Source of the DNA: Lineus longissimus | Lineage: Eukaryota > Nemertea > Pilidiophora > Heteronemertea > Lineidae | DNA length: 64,000 nt | Assembly (NCBI RefSeq): GCF_910592395.1 | Contig: NC_088319.1 | Span: 14,508,001 to 14,572,000 of the forward strand | Direction of reading: 5' to 3' | Shown here: positions 46,536-56,689 of the stretch, piece after piece | How the letters are laid out: the number at the start of each line of letters is the position of its first letter | Numbering within the stretch: the stretch's first letter is position 1 | Made by a program: the position numbers and the translations under genes | Notes under the pieces: model-generated | What the model was told of the DNA's origin: nothing | What the model saw: only the letters and a program-made list of their open reading frames with translations | Database searches by the model: none

Positions 46536-46810
46536 ACCAGTCTCCTCCACTTACTCAATACAGAGACTGGTACTGGACGTCATTTCACTCGTCATGAACT
46601 CGATTTGGGGGCGTAAGCTTCCGGTAACCGGTCGCGTGTTTTTCTGTAGGATGGGTAACCTCGATCCAAGTGAATAATCTGCAATACCAGAGCGCTCGGT
46701 ATGACAGTGCATCCACTGTATGCACTGAAAATGTATGGCTCGCCTCAGGTAAATCAACGAGGCTTCTTCGACCCTCCGCTGCGCGGCGGATAGGTCGAGG
46801 TAACCTGGAC
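46536..46810. repeat. Dispersed repeat, copy A
   Basis: About 275 bases repeated in inverse orientation at 53284-53561. Shared landmarks include CGCCAC-free blocks such as GCATCCACTGTATGCA against its complement TGCATACAGTGGATGC, the GGGGGCGTAAGCTTCCGG block, and the terminal GAGACTGG/CCAGTCTC pair. The copies differ by scattered substitutions and small indels. Family unknown. Confidence 0.8.
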
Positions 46811-47141
46811 TAACCCTTGGATTGCCGGTTTTATCGGCAGGCGAGAAATCGTCTTGTTGCACATAGCAGTGATATAATCGCAGGTCGCAGAGACAAAAGT
46901 CGCTCATTTGTGGGGCATGCACTTTACTGGCAACAGCTTTAAAACCACGTTAATGATCTTCCATATGTTTATCTTTTTTGTTTCTAAAAAGCAATTGATT
47001 ATTTCCTCATCGTCGTCATTGTCCCACATGTCGGTTTCAAACATGCGCCAAAAAGTGCCTTAGGCACGCTGGATCAATTTTGGACCAATTTGTACGGTGC
47101 AATCATGTTGACACTGTTCGTGTTTATTTATGTTACATTGG

Positions 47142-47234
47142 TTATTTGGGATGAAGCGGTGTACGTTCGGGCGCACCGGTAGTTTCTGCCTCCAGAAACT
47201 GGGACAAGTTGAGATCATCCTCGGTCAAAGACAT
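47142..47234 (-). CDS. Possible 5' coding exon, gene unassigned
   Basis: Immediately after an acceptor-like TATGCTTTTAG the minus strand reads ATG and 30 codons to TAA; the peptide begins MSLTEDDLNLSQFLEAE, an acidic, protein-like composition. Two internal donor-like GT sites leave phase 1, the phase required by the acceptor that opens the first known exon of cyclase 2 at 44780. It could therefore be the true N-terminus of cyclase 2 across a 2.4 kb intron. It could equally be chance or an exon of another gene. Confidence 0.3.
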   Translation of the reverse strand: MSLTEDDLNLSQFLEAETTGAPERTPLHPK

Positions 47235-48007
47235 CTAAAAGCATAATATTTGTTATTGATGTTCTATTTTCACGATAAATAATACATGAATAGGCGTATT
47301 ACAATAAAATGGTGTAATAAACTGCTCTTGAGAATAAAAGGATGGACGAGCTCGGGTGAAACCCCGATAGAGAAAAAAGGTGCACGTGTTGACTGAAACA
47401 CGGACAAAGAAATTTGTTTACCTCTTGGGCAGAATTATTTATTCCAGAAAGTTATTTTCAAAAGATATTGTACTGGAGTTTCATTGTAGGCCTATACTGA
47501 GTGAAAAACGAAAATACGGTCTTCATTGACGATTTATCGATTCGTTTCTTTTGCCTATCAAATTGCTCATTCACATATGCCGAGTGTTAATTATTCGCAC
47601 GTCAATCAATATGAGAAATTGCCATAGAGCATGCCATAGTAGTCTTTTTATAAAGGATTTTACATGAATTGTGCACTGGCACGTTTTTTTCCAACTAAAA
47701 TATTGACATCTTTTGATCCCCTTTTCAGTCAGTTTGCCTCGCCCAAACAACATATGGTAATTGTTGTTCTATAACGGTCAGCTACATCCGAATATCTCAT
47801 GGTCAGATGTGAGGTAAACAGACTTTTAGAAAGTATTTAGCATCCTGATCATTGAAATGGTTTCCTTTTCTTCTCGGATTTCAGGTCTTGTATTAAATTT
47901 CCCGGTTGAGTTTAGCGGTAAAAATGTAATGAGTTTTACAATTTCTTCTTCGAGGGGTGATTTCATAAGTGACTAGTCTCGGCCTTCGCGATGCAACTCC
48001 TTCTTAG

Positions 48008-48177
48008 TCAGGAATGTGACCAGATCACATTTACTAAAAGATAGTGTTGTTGCACATCACTATATTATCCTTATAGGGTTGGCCTAACCAATGCTCTTTC
48101 ACGACCTCTTTGGCCTACCCAAAGGATAATCACCACCATTTTTGGTCATGGTAAATGTGATCTTGTCACATTCCTGA
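48008..48177. mobile_element. 170-base MITE with 27-base terminal inverted repeats
   Basis: The ends start TCAGGAATGTGACCAGATCA and, reversed, TCAGGAATGTGACAAGATCA, then continue CATTTAC, with one mismatch in 27 bases. Internal segments (ATTATCCT... and GGATAAT...) also pair. A truncated relative lies at 50468-50545. Confidence 0.88.
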
Positions 48178-48394
48178 GGCGAAGATAATGGCCAAATGCC
48201 GCCTTGCCGCCCCCCCCCCCCCGCTAGTAACGCCCATGATATATCTCCTGAAATACACCTTGCTTCGATCACTTATCATAATCTCGATTCTCAAATAGCG
48301 CTTCTGAGAGTTCCCTTCCTCTGCGACTCGCTAAACACCATCTGCTGGCTTACTGAACAAATATGGCATCTGGAGTATTGGGTGTCACTCGAAT

Positions 48395-48445
48395 TATTTA
48401 AATATGTAAGGCTGGCGTCCTCATTCCGTTTAACTCCAGTCAGAC
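48395..48445 (+). promoter_or_regulatory. Core promoter of the secreted-peptide gene
   Basis: TATTTAAATA at 48395-48404 lies about 30 bases before an initiator-like CTCCAGTCAGAC (48434-48445), which is just upstream of the ATG at 48456. The spacing fits a TATA-driven start with a very short leader. Confidence 0.5.
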
Positions 48446-48455
48446 TGCTCCCATC

Positions 48456-51211
48456 ATGGACGTCCGCATTGTGGTTTGTCTTGCTTTCTTAGCTGCTGCA
48501 GCGAATTGCAAAGAACAACGAGGTGAGTTTTAACATTATTTTATATTTTCATCTTTTATTATATATACATATATTTCTTTATTTCCTCCTTGCTAGAAGA
48601 TTGCAAAACAACAGGGTATATTTACAACAACAACAGCAAAAGCGCCCGTTTTGTTCAGGTGAGAAGAATAGCTTATATCGGACACCATTGAGTCAAGTGA
48701 CGAGTCAGGAAACCCGGAACGACAACAACTGGGTCCCAACCGTTGTGTCAATCAACAAACGCGCATGCAGCTGAGCGAACTCAGGGGAGAAGAAGACTAG
48801 AAGAAAAAGAAAATATTTCGTATTGTTCGTATGATTTTTTTGAAGTTGAAGTCGTCTCCGGGAGTTCTCTTCACCATTTTATCCTGGTGTTGAATCGTTT
48901 TAGGCACATGCGTCCCTCGTCCCTAGCAAGGGAGGGAGTTTTTCTGAAGTTCCCTTCCAGAATGTTAGCATTCTTAAAAATGCACATTAATCGCCTTTGC
49001 CTCCACAGGTCCACCATGGATATCATTCGAAAGTGGTTGCGATAACCCGGATTTTACTAAGATCTCACAATCGCTAAATCGAGATGCCAAAGAGGACTGG
49101 GTGAAGCATAAGAAGCAAGGAGTGAACTGTGCAACGATTTTCAAGTGTGATGGATCAAAAGCAGATGGTAAAGTTTGCTTGAGCAGAGGTAAGCTAGTAC
49201 TGTTTATTTGGGAGTTTAAAGGCCTATGCCGTTCCTGCTCATCCCATTTTCTCGTGGTACAAGTAAATAGTGAAATATGTCAGCGTGATGAAAATTGACC
49301 GGTTGAGTATATATTTATCGGTGTGACACAACATGAAAAATATATTTAAAAAGTATTTACATGAGTGAAAAATATCCACTATTCTATTCCACAAATTTTG
49401 AACGAATGGCGTGGGCCTTTACCGTCCCGCAATCAGTCACACCAGAGACCATAAATACATGTATATCGTTGCCACTAACGCTATTAAACTATTGTTTTCA
49501 TGGGCGCAGAATGTAGTTAGAAGTCACCAAAAACGTAATTTTGATCATGCTTTTGGCCGAAAGATTTCATAAAGTGCCATTTTGATGATTTAAACCTTTT
49601 GCCCATAAATGTCTACATGCCTACTGGTACGATACTGCACGTTCTATAAATGTATGCCATTTGGATGCGAAAATTGAGCGCAGTCGTCGAGGGGGAAGGG
49701 GCAGGGGCGAATGCCGCTGCAAGCGTCACTGAAGAACATGTTTTTCATGCCGACAGTCGAAAACGACAAAAGAAGTATTCTGCCACCCTACCTGAAGATC
49801 CCCCGCGACAAAAAGCTAGCAACGGCCCTGTTTTACTGAAGTTATGTTACATACTGCCATATGCCAAGAGATTCAATGGTGCATGACCCGCTGCCCGCAC
49901 GCGCGCGCTCCCGCTTGCTCCCGCGCCCATTTTATGGAAACTGCGCAATTCAAATGCCTTATCAAATGCGTCAAAACCCGCGCTGGTGTACGGCGTTACA
50001 TAACGCGCGAGAAATGCGCTCAGCGTGTATTTTTCTGGAAGGAGAAGTAGGTTATTTTATAAGAGGAATCCTTTTACATTTAATAATCCACTGAAAGTAC
50101 ATTTACATACGGGCATATCTGCTGTGTAGGTAGAGTATTACTATTATCATCACACAAAAGGGGGGAAAACACGACCGGCGACAATCTCTACCTCTTTTGT
50201 CAATTTTTCGAAACTTCTTGAATTTCATTGTTCAAGTTTGATCCCGAAAGTATAGAATTACTGGTAAAGAAATTAAAAGGGGACTTGACGGGGGGGGGGG
50301 GGGGGGAACGGGTCTTCATGAAAGGACCTCGATCATCCAGCCTTGAAGTAAACATCTGCATGAAATCGTGACGCTGGGCGGAGCTTGCTGCGGCCCTACG
50401 TTGTGCTCATGCGCACAGTGGTCTAATGTTTCAAATCGTTCTGGCCAAAGGTTCTTCGTTGGACTCGAGAATGTGACCAGATCACATTTACCAAAATATA
50501 GTGGTGTTGCACAACATAGATTATCCTTTGGGTAGGCCTAACCAAACATATCATTATACATGTAACTCGTTCACGGTGTCAAATAAAGCCAGCTGCTGAG
50601 GGCTGCTGTGTAGCATTACTATGTCGGATCACACTAATACAGTTTAGTGACAAGAGGTCAGCCAAGTACCATGGCCAGATCTATCCGAAAAACTCTTTAC
50701 TAATTTTTATGACGTATCATGATCTTGCAGCACATTTCCTTCCAACTCAGTTTTAAATATCCGAGCACATCTGCAGACCAGTTTTTGCATTATACTTCTG
50801 ATTGTGACAGGACTTTTGAGATACCCCAGCATGGTAGATACCATCTGGTATACAGTTGTGTGCATGATGGCTGGGATAAAGTAAATTACTCCCAATTTTC
50901 CCATTGGAAATTAATACTTGCCTGTTGTTTAATGAGCTTAGGTTGATTACAGAAGAGACCAACATGATTACGACTGGAAAACAGAATCTTTTATTCCCCA
51001 GACTCCCTGTCCTGGGACCTCAGATCCCTTGCACACCGGCTGTTTGATAACAGAGGTGGCCAATAGCATTTCCTTCTCCCTTTTAGGTGATAGTAGGCCT
51101 GAGCCTGTCACTACGGAGGCTCCGCAAGAGGAAGCGCAACTTGATTGGAACCCCAGTTTCAATAATGGCAATGGCCAAGGTGGATTGAATGGAAGACCAT
51201 GGCGGCGGTAA
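48456..51211 (+). CDS. Small secreted cysteine-containing protein, unknown family
   Basis: Three exons (48456-48522, 49009-49188, 51087-51211), joined in phase 1, give 123 aa. The start MDVRIVVCLAFLAAAANC is a standard signal peptide. The mature part from exon 2 has four cysteines (SGCDNPDF, VNCATIFKC, GKVC) in a hydrophilic background; exon 3 adds an acidic then Asn/Gly-rich tail ending RPWRR before TAA. I recognise no family. Length and composition suit a secreted peptide, structural component or hormone-like protein. A second terminal exon in the same phase (52320-52411) could replace exon 3. The TATA-like core promoter suggests regulated, possibly abundant expression. Confidence 0.65.
50468..50545. 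mobile_element. Truncated MITE related to 48008-48177
   Basis: Carries GAATGTGACCAGATCACATT and the adjoining internal segment, then continues into GATTATCCTTTGGGTAGGCC, which matches the opposite half of the full element. The right terminal repeat is missing, so it is an internally deleted, one-ended copy. It lies in intron 2 of the secreted-peptide gene. Confidence 0.8.
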
Positions 51212-52133
51212 ATGAGAAGAGAATCAAGGACGCCAAAGACCAGCATCTTCGATAGAATCCATAGCAGGGAATACCCCTATTCATCCGTTTATGCTGTAAG
51301 AAGTGTTATAATCAAATGATACATAAACACCTGAAAGCATTACTGTTAGTAATTTTTCTAATTGATAGCGTTCTTTAACTGAATGCAGTTTTTCTGAAAT
51401 TGTTAAAGTTGAGGGCCGATTCCGCCACACAACATTGATTTGCCCCTTAGTTTGCTAGATTTGCATTCAAAATTCGCGCCGCAGTGGCAAAACGCTGTGG
51501 TATGAGCCACTGCAGTGGAATCGGGGTTTTCTTGATATTGATATTGATCGCCCTAGGACATTTTACAATGCTCAGATGGCAAAATATGCTTGAGAATTAT
51601 AGATTCGCTGCCGGGCACTGTATCATTGAGGAAACCACGATGTAGGGGGAATTCGCCCTTTCACTTGAAGCAATCTGATATGCCCTCATTGATCCCATTC
51701 TTACAGACGAATATTATACCCGCGTGTGGGTGGTGGTGTTTTGGCCACAAGGGGGACTAATTCCACTGGCAGACTATTTTATTTTTCGTTACCCGCTGAA
51801 GAATTTTGTCGTATCGCTACATTTCCTCGAAATGAACTGGTGATTTCTGTATGCCGTATCAGCCGAGAAGAAAAATTGTTAACTGGTAGTTGCGCATGCT
51901 GATCATTGCTGTGCCACAAGTGCATCATGGGGACGGCGCCACTGTATTTACGGGAACTTTTGCAGGTTAAGCAACCCGACCGCACTTTAAGATCTTCAGA
52001 TGGTGTAGTCGACAACGTCCGACCAAATCTCTTTTCTCTGGGCCGCATTAAGGAGTAAGGCCGGAAAGCTCAGGACTCCGAATAAAAGAATTCTGAGTAA
52101 GAGTACAAAATATTATTAGACTTGACAGAACTC

Positions 52134-52214
52134 GTGCCGACTTACCGGCGGTGAACATAAAACCTAAAGTCTACCGTCGTTGTGGATAATACGCACAACG
52201 ACGGTAGGATATGC
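52134..52214. mobile_element. Mini-hairpin element related to the 40.2 kb element
   Basis: GTGCCGACTTACCGGCGGTG resembles the left end of the 40186-40650 element, including the following CCTAAAGTCT. It then forms a tight hairpin: CTACCGTCGTTGTG against CACAACGACGGTAG around a loop of nine bases. Confidence 0.7.
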
Positions 52215-52319
52215 AAGGGCTGCATTTGAAAACATTGACAGGAAGAAGGTGTAAAAACTGATGGTCGAAGGCCGAACACATGCAGTCTTTGTGTGTACTA
52301 ACTTCATTTTTCGTTTCAG

Positions 52320-52411
52320 ATGAGAGAAAAGCAGCCAAGATGCATGGATACGCGGATGATAATGGACGCCTTGATGACAAAATTAAAAAGATATACGGAA
52401 TGTGGAGATAA
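52320..52411 (+). CDS. Alternative terminal exon of the secreted-peptide gene (or a separate exon)
   Basis: It follows a good acceptor (CATTTTTCGTTTCAG). In phase 1, matching the donor of exon 2 at 49188, it reads 30 codons beginning DERKAAKMHGYADDNG and ending MWR then TAA. AATAAA follows at 52463-52468, whereas I see none soon after the exon 3 stop. It is also open in phase 0, so the frame is not proved. Confidence 0.45.
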
Positions 52412-52629
52412 TTAATTCAAGGATATACTACATTTTTCTGTTCAGCTAGGAAAGAGATGAATAATAAATGACACGTAATGATGATTTGTTTCTTCTCATT
52501 AACCCATTTATCAAAGTGACTCTGTGGTCATAGCCAATGTTTGAAATAAATACCTTTCCAGCGCATGGTCGTTGCTTCGAACTTTGTTCGGAACTTATCT
52601 TTTTTTCGAGTCGAGAGCACGTGAGTAAA

Positions 52630-52875
52630 GTTTGCTCATTAACGGCTCTTTAGAAATACCTAGGCGAGTAATGCTGCAGGAGGAAACCAGGTAAACCTAC
52701 GGTGTGACGAGCCGCCGTCTCGGACCGGGAATCGAACACGGGCACTCGGAGGTGACTCGGCCGAAAGGCGCCGGTGTTTACAGCCACTAAGACAGCCCAA
52801 ATTCGTCTTGTAATGGAGAAGGCAACTCTCTGACGGCGTAGGTTTCACCCGGGCGCCCGGTTTCCTCCTTTAATT
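52630..52875 (-). mobile_element. tRNA-derived SINE
   Basis: On the minus strand an A-box-like TAGTGGCTGTAAAC (52776-52789) is followed about 40 bases later by a B box, GTTCGATTCC (52728-52737), giving an internal pol III promoter. The tRNA-like part does not close into a good cloverleaf. A CGGTTTCCTCC motif flanks it at 52858-52868, with a similar GGTTTCCTCC on the opposite strand at 52678-52688. Confidence 0.7.
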
Positions 52876-53283
52876 GGTCGAATACAAGAACGTCTTTTAA
52901 AGAGCAATTCCATTCAAAGTCATGCGTTCCTCAAGTGGAAACGATGGACGCTGGTTATCAACAAATCCAACTTGCGCTCCCTCTTCAAATGGACACCAAA
53001 GGGGTAAACGTTGTGTAACATGGTATTTGTAGCAATACACAGTTCTTCGAGCGTTCCTTATTCAAAATGGTGAACGTTGGTTACTACAGCAATTCCTAAT
53101 GGCTAAACTTGATCACTTTCAATCCTCCAGCTCGTCATTTGCTCGGAGACTCTAGTTTGCCCCCGCACTGGACTGATCCATAATCATAGAGCATCCACAA
53201 AGCTGCTGTTGCCACCATGCGGCAGGGCAATTAAAAAGCTTACCCGAGGCAAGAGTCGAACAAACACCAGCTCCAGTCCAATA

Positions 53284-53561
53284 GTCCAGGTATTAACCTC
53301 GACCCTATCCGCCGAGCAGCGGAGGGTCGAAAAAGCCTCGTTGATTTACCCGTGGCGAGCCATACAATTTCAGGGCATACAGTGGATGCACTGTCATACC
53401 GTGCGCTCTGGTATTATTATTCACTCAGATCGAGGTTTATACCCATCCTACAGAAAAACACGTGACCGGTCACCGGAAGCTTACGCCCCCAAATCGAGTT
53501 CATGACGAGTGAATTGCCGACAAGTACCAGTCTCTGTAATGAGTGAATGGAGGAGACTGGT
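53284..53561. repeat. Dispersed repeat, copy B
   Basis: Inverse copy of 46536-46810; see that entry for landmarks. It ends about 170 bases before the start of the ankyrin-gene duplication unit. Confidence 0.8.
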
Positions 53562-53916
53562 GAAAGAGTCGACAGCTCCGTTCAATCTAGCCTGATACCA
53601 TTAGACCCCGCGTGGTGGCGCTGAGGCGGCCACTTAGAGAGTGCTTGAGTCGCTATCACCAGAGTCTACGGCATGTAAGTGACATTCAAATTTTGAGAAA
53701 GATGACCGGGTCTGGATCCACAACTTCGGATATTGGTTAATATATATTCTGGTGTAACTATTAAGACTAAATGTGTACGTCGCTCATGAGTACTGTTTAT
53801 GTTCCTACATGACGGGCTGCACCTTTCCTCAAAAATCACAGCAACGAAGCTTTTTTGCCTTTTGAAAATTGCCGCCAAAATATCACGCCGGCGTATACTG
53901 TCGAGCGTAGAAAAAG

Positions 53917-56391
53917 ATGGAGGAATTTCTCGAAGCGATCGGCGATGAAGACGTGGAGAAGGTTTGTTCAAATTCTTTCGTTACCAAACATGAAAATATC
54001 TGTATACAGTTGGGTGACGTCGGTGTATGCATGGATGGAAGTCTCCCCAGGGGCAGAATCTGCAATTTCAAGTAAACTGCTGTAGCAGCACCTAGACTAC
54101 TTCCTGGTTCCTGTAATTATCAGTGGTATGCACGGAAAGCATTAGCCTATCCCTACACACTAAAGATGGAGCCTATTTCAATATAAATATTGGAACCCCA
54201 CCTGAAATGAGGCGTGACTGGGGGACTCGTTCGTCTCCTGCGAACTGAACCGCTATCTGTCCCACACGTGGTCTCCCGAATCGCTAAACGGCCCAAGTGC
54301 CATGCTGTTGGTCATTGCTGGCTGTCAAAACCACTAAACCCACCCCATGAGTTGGCCCAAGTGCCATGCCGTTGGTCTTTGCTGGCTGTCAGTAATTCAT
54401 GCCAGTCAGTGACAGAAGGAAAGCTTGCTGGTTTTCATTTCGAAACCTTTTTGTGGTTGCATGGTATAGGGGGCGAATGTTGGAAGTTATGTATAGGATG
54501 ACCATAGTATTGAGCTCTGTTAGGTGATAAAGTTAATTCCGTATACTGTATTTATCATTTTTAGTTGGAATATTATTATTGTACTACCTTATGAGGTTCA
54601 TTATGCATCGTACATTACATATCACATAGCCTCGGTCTGTGTTGGGTTATGCTGTTATCTATTTGGGTCATCTCTCATTGGTCCATTACGGGACACTATT
54701 ATGGCTCATTGACCTCGGGCAAGTCACTTTACTACAAGTGGATGTGGACATTTAGCAAGGGCGTGCAGTCCATTGTTTTGACACTGTCCATTTCATGCTA
54801 AGGAATTGGTTCCCTCATGAACGTTTCTTCGTTCAATTGAACTCTAGAGTGGGGGTGACTGTTGCTCCCACAGTACTTATATTTGTAACTGTATTAATTA
54901 GTCTATTCTTCTGTGTTGCAGGTCCGTGCCATGGTGCAAGACGTCGATGTCAATGACAAATCAGAGGGGGTCAGGCCGCTAGTGATGGCCATCCAGTGTA
55001 ACAACACTGAACTGGTGCGACTCCTTCTAGAACATGGATCGGAAATAAATCCTCACGATCTGGTTCAATCATTACTTTATTCGAAGAATAGAGACATGGT
55101 GAGGCTGCTCCTATCAAAGGGTGCGGACCCTTACACCCTTTTTGATTACTACGGTGACAAAAATACCAATGCCATTGTCAAAGCGGTGGGGGAGTCTTCG
55201 AACCAGAATGAGAGCCAGAAGCGTGATGAGGGGAAGGCCACGCCTCGAGAAATTATCCGTATTTTGCTTGACCATGATAATGGCTTGGGTGAACCAGAGG
55301 CAAAAGGACCCTACGGCTTATACGCAGCTGTGGCTTTAGGAGACATGGACTTGGTAAAAAGGTATTTCAGTGATGGATTACGGGTGGAACACTGCTACGA
55401 GCTCAGCTTGAACCCACTGCTTGAGGCTTGTAGGAATAAAGATCCTGAGTTAGCTACTTTGTTGCTCGAACGGGGAGCGAATCCGAATGAAACCGACAAA
55501 CCCAACAGACCATACGAAACGCCATTACACATTGCATTGTCAAATGAGAATATGCAGTTAGTTCGAGTGTTGCTAGGTGGAGGTGCAGACGATGCTGGAA
55601 TGCCGATTTATTGTGGAAGTACTATGCACCAATGCGATGATCGCCTTACTGGACTCATGTATGCATGCGTCTGGGGACTGCTTGACATGGTGAGGGAAGT
55701 CCTTGCTCACAGGAGAGATGTCAACGCGATGAATACGGAAGGTCGTTCAGCCTTATTTTATTGTAATAATGCGTACAGATGCTGGACGTTTTGTCCCCGA
55801 GTGGACGCCGAGACGAACCTAGCAATCATTTGGGAACTTCTTAAAGCCGGAGCTCATTGCACCATTGAAAACCCTTTGTACGAAGACGGAACCATTCTTG
55901 CGGATTTTCTCTCGGCTGTAGTCATCCAAAATGATTACCACACGACGAACCTCTCGGGTATCACTGCACCTGCTTTGATGCTAAAGGCCTGTGGATCCTC
56001 TTCAGAGTCGTTGAAGCCATTCATCGAAATCATGAATCAATACCTGCAGGCCTCGGAAGAAAAGTGCGAGAAAATATTCATCCACGAAAAGTCATTTTAC
56101 AATTTCAACAGCCTTTTCCAGATTGTCATTTTGTGCGGTAACAAACCCACGCGTGAATTCGTTGACAAATACAGGGAAGTTGTATTGAAAGGTACTGGTA
56201 AGGTTGATGGTGCTTATTGGCTGAAGGACATTGCTGATAGCGGCTACTCTCTCAAAGAACTCGCCCGGATTAAACTCAGGGAGATCATTGCTCATCCTCT
56301 GGTGACAAATGCCGTGTCTGAAACCATCACGCTCCCTCAACTGCTGAAGAAGTACATCTTATTTGATGAGATCCTTCCATTCTGTACATGA
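53917..56391 (+). CDS. Ankyrin-repeat/SOCS-box protein, copy 1
   Basis: Two exons, 53917-53961 and 54922-56391, give 504 aa. Exon 1 encodes only MEEFLEAIGDEDVEK; the start is supported by conservation in all three copies. About seven ankyrin repeats follow to residue 340 or so (motifs such as ELVRLLLEHGSEIN, TPLHIALSNENMQLV, LATLLLERGANPNE), then a helical region. The end resembles a SOCS box: BC-box SLKELARIKL (from residue 458), then TLPQLLKKYILFDE, the position of the CUL5 box. This is the ASB architecture: ankyrins select a target, the SOCS box docks Elongin B/C and CUL5 for ubiquitination. The target is unknown. Assigning it to a numbered ASB is not possible by eye. Confidence 0.88.
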
Positions 56392-56689
56392 ATGTCAACC
56401 ACAAGAGATAATTAAGAACAACAATCAGTACTTTGAACAAACAGTCTATCGAGAAAAGCCTTTCATTGTCAAGTAGCTATGACATGGTTACGCAATTGAT
56501 TTTATCCCTGCATCGGAGGATATTGGTTGATATATGTCACGGTGTAACTATGTAGACTAACTGCGTACGTAGCTAATGAGTGCTGTTTATGCCTCCAAAA
56601 CAGGCTGCACCTTTCTAACGAAGCTTTTTGCCTTTTGAAAATTGCCGCCAAAATATCACGCCGGCGCATCCTGTCGAGCGGCGAAAAAG

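Larger units (their letters stand above)
44781..48394. other. Upstream region of cyclase 2 and spacer to the secreted-peptide gene
   Basis: No complete gene. It holds a dispersed repeat (46536-46810), a possible minus-strand exon (47142-47234), a MITE (48008-48177) and a poly-C run (48210-48222). A direct repeat of GTCGCTCATTTG at about 46428 and 46899 flanks the dispersed repeat, so the whole 46.4-46.9 kb block may be one element. The open frame at 45778-45987 is hydrophobic in part but has no domain or splice support. Confidence 0.45.

Noticed and set aside
46551-46922. Open frame with a counterpart peptide at 53209-53505
   Set aside because: The similarity is explained by the dispersed repeat; flanks differ and no start or domain is shared.
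52725-52790. Possible tRNA gene (A and B boxes)
   Set aside because: The segment does not fold into a complete cloverleaf and is embedded in a SINE-like context.
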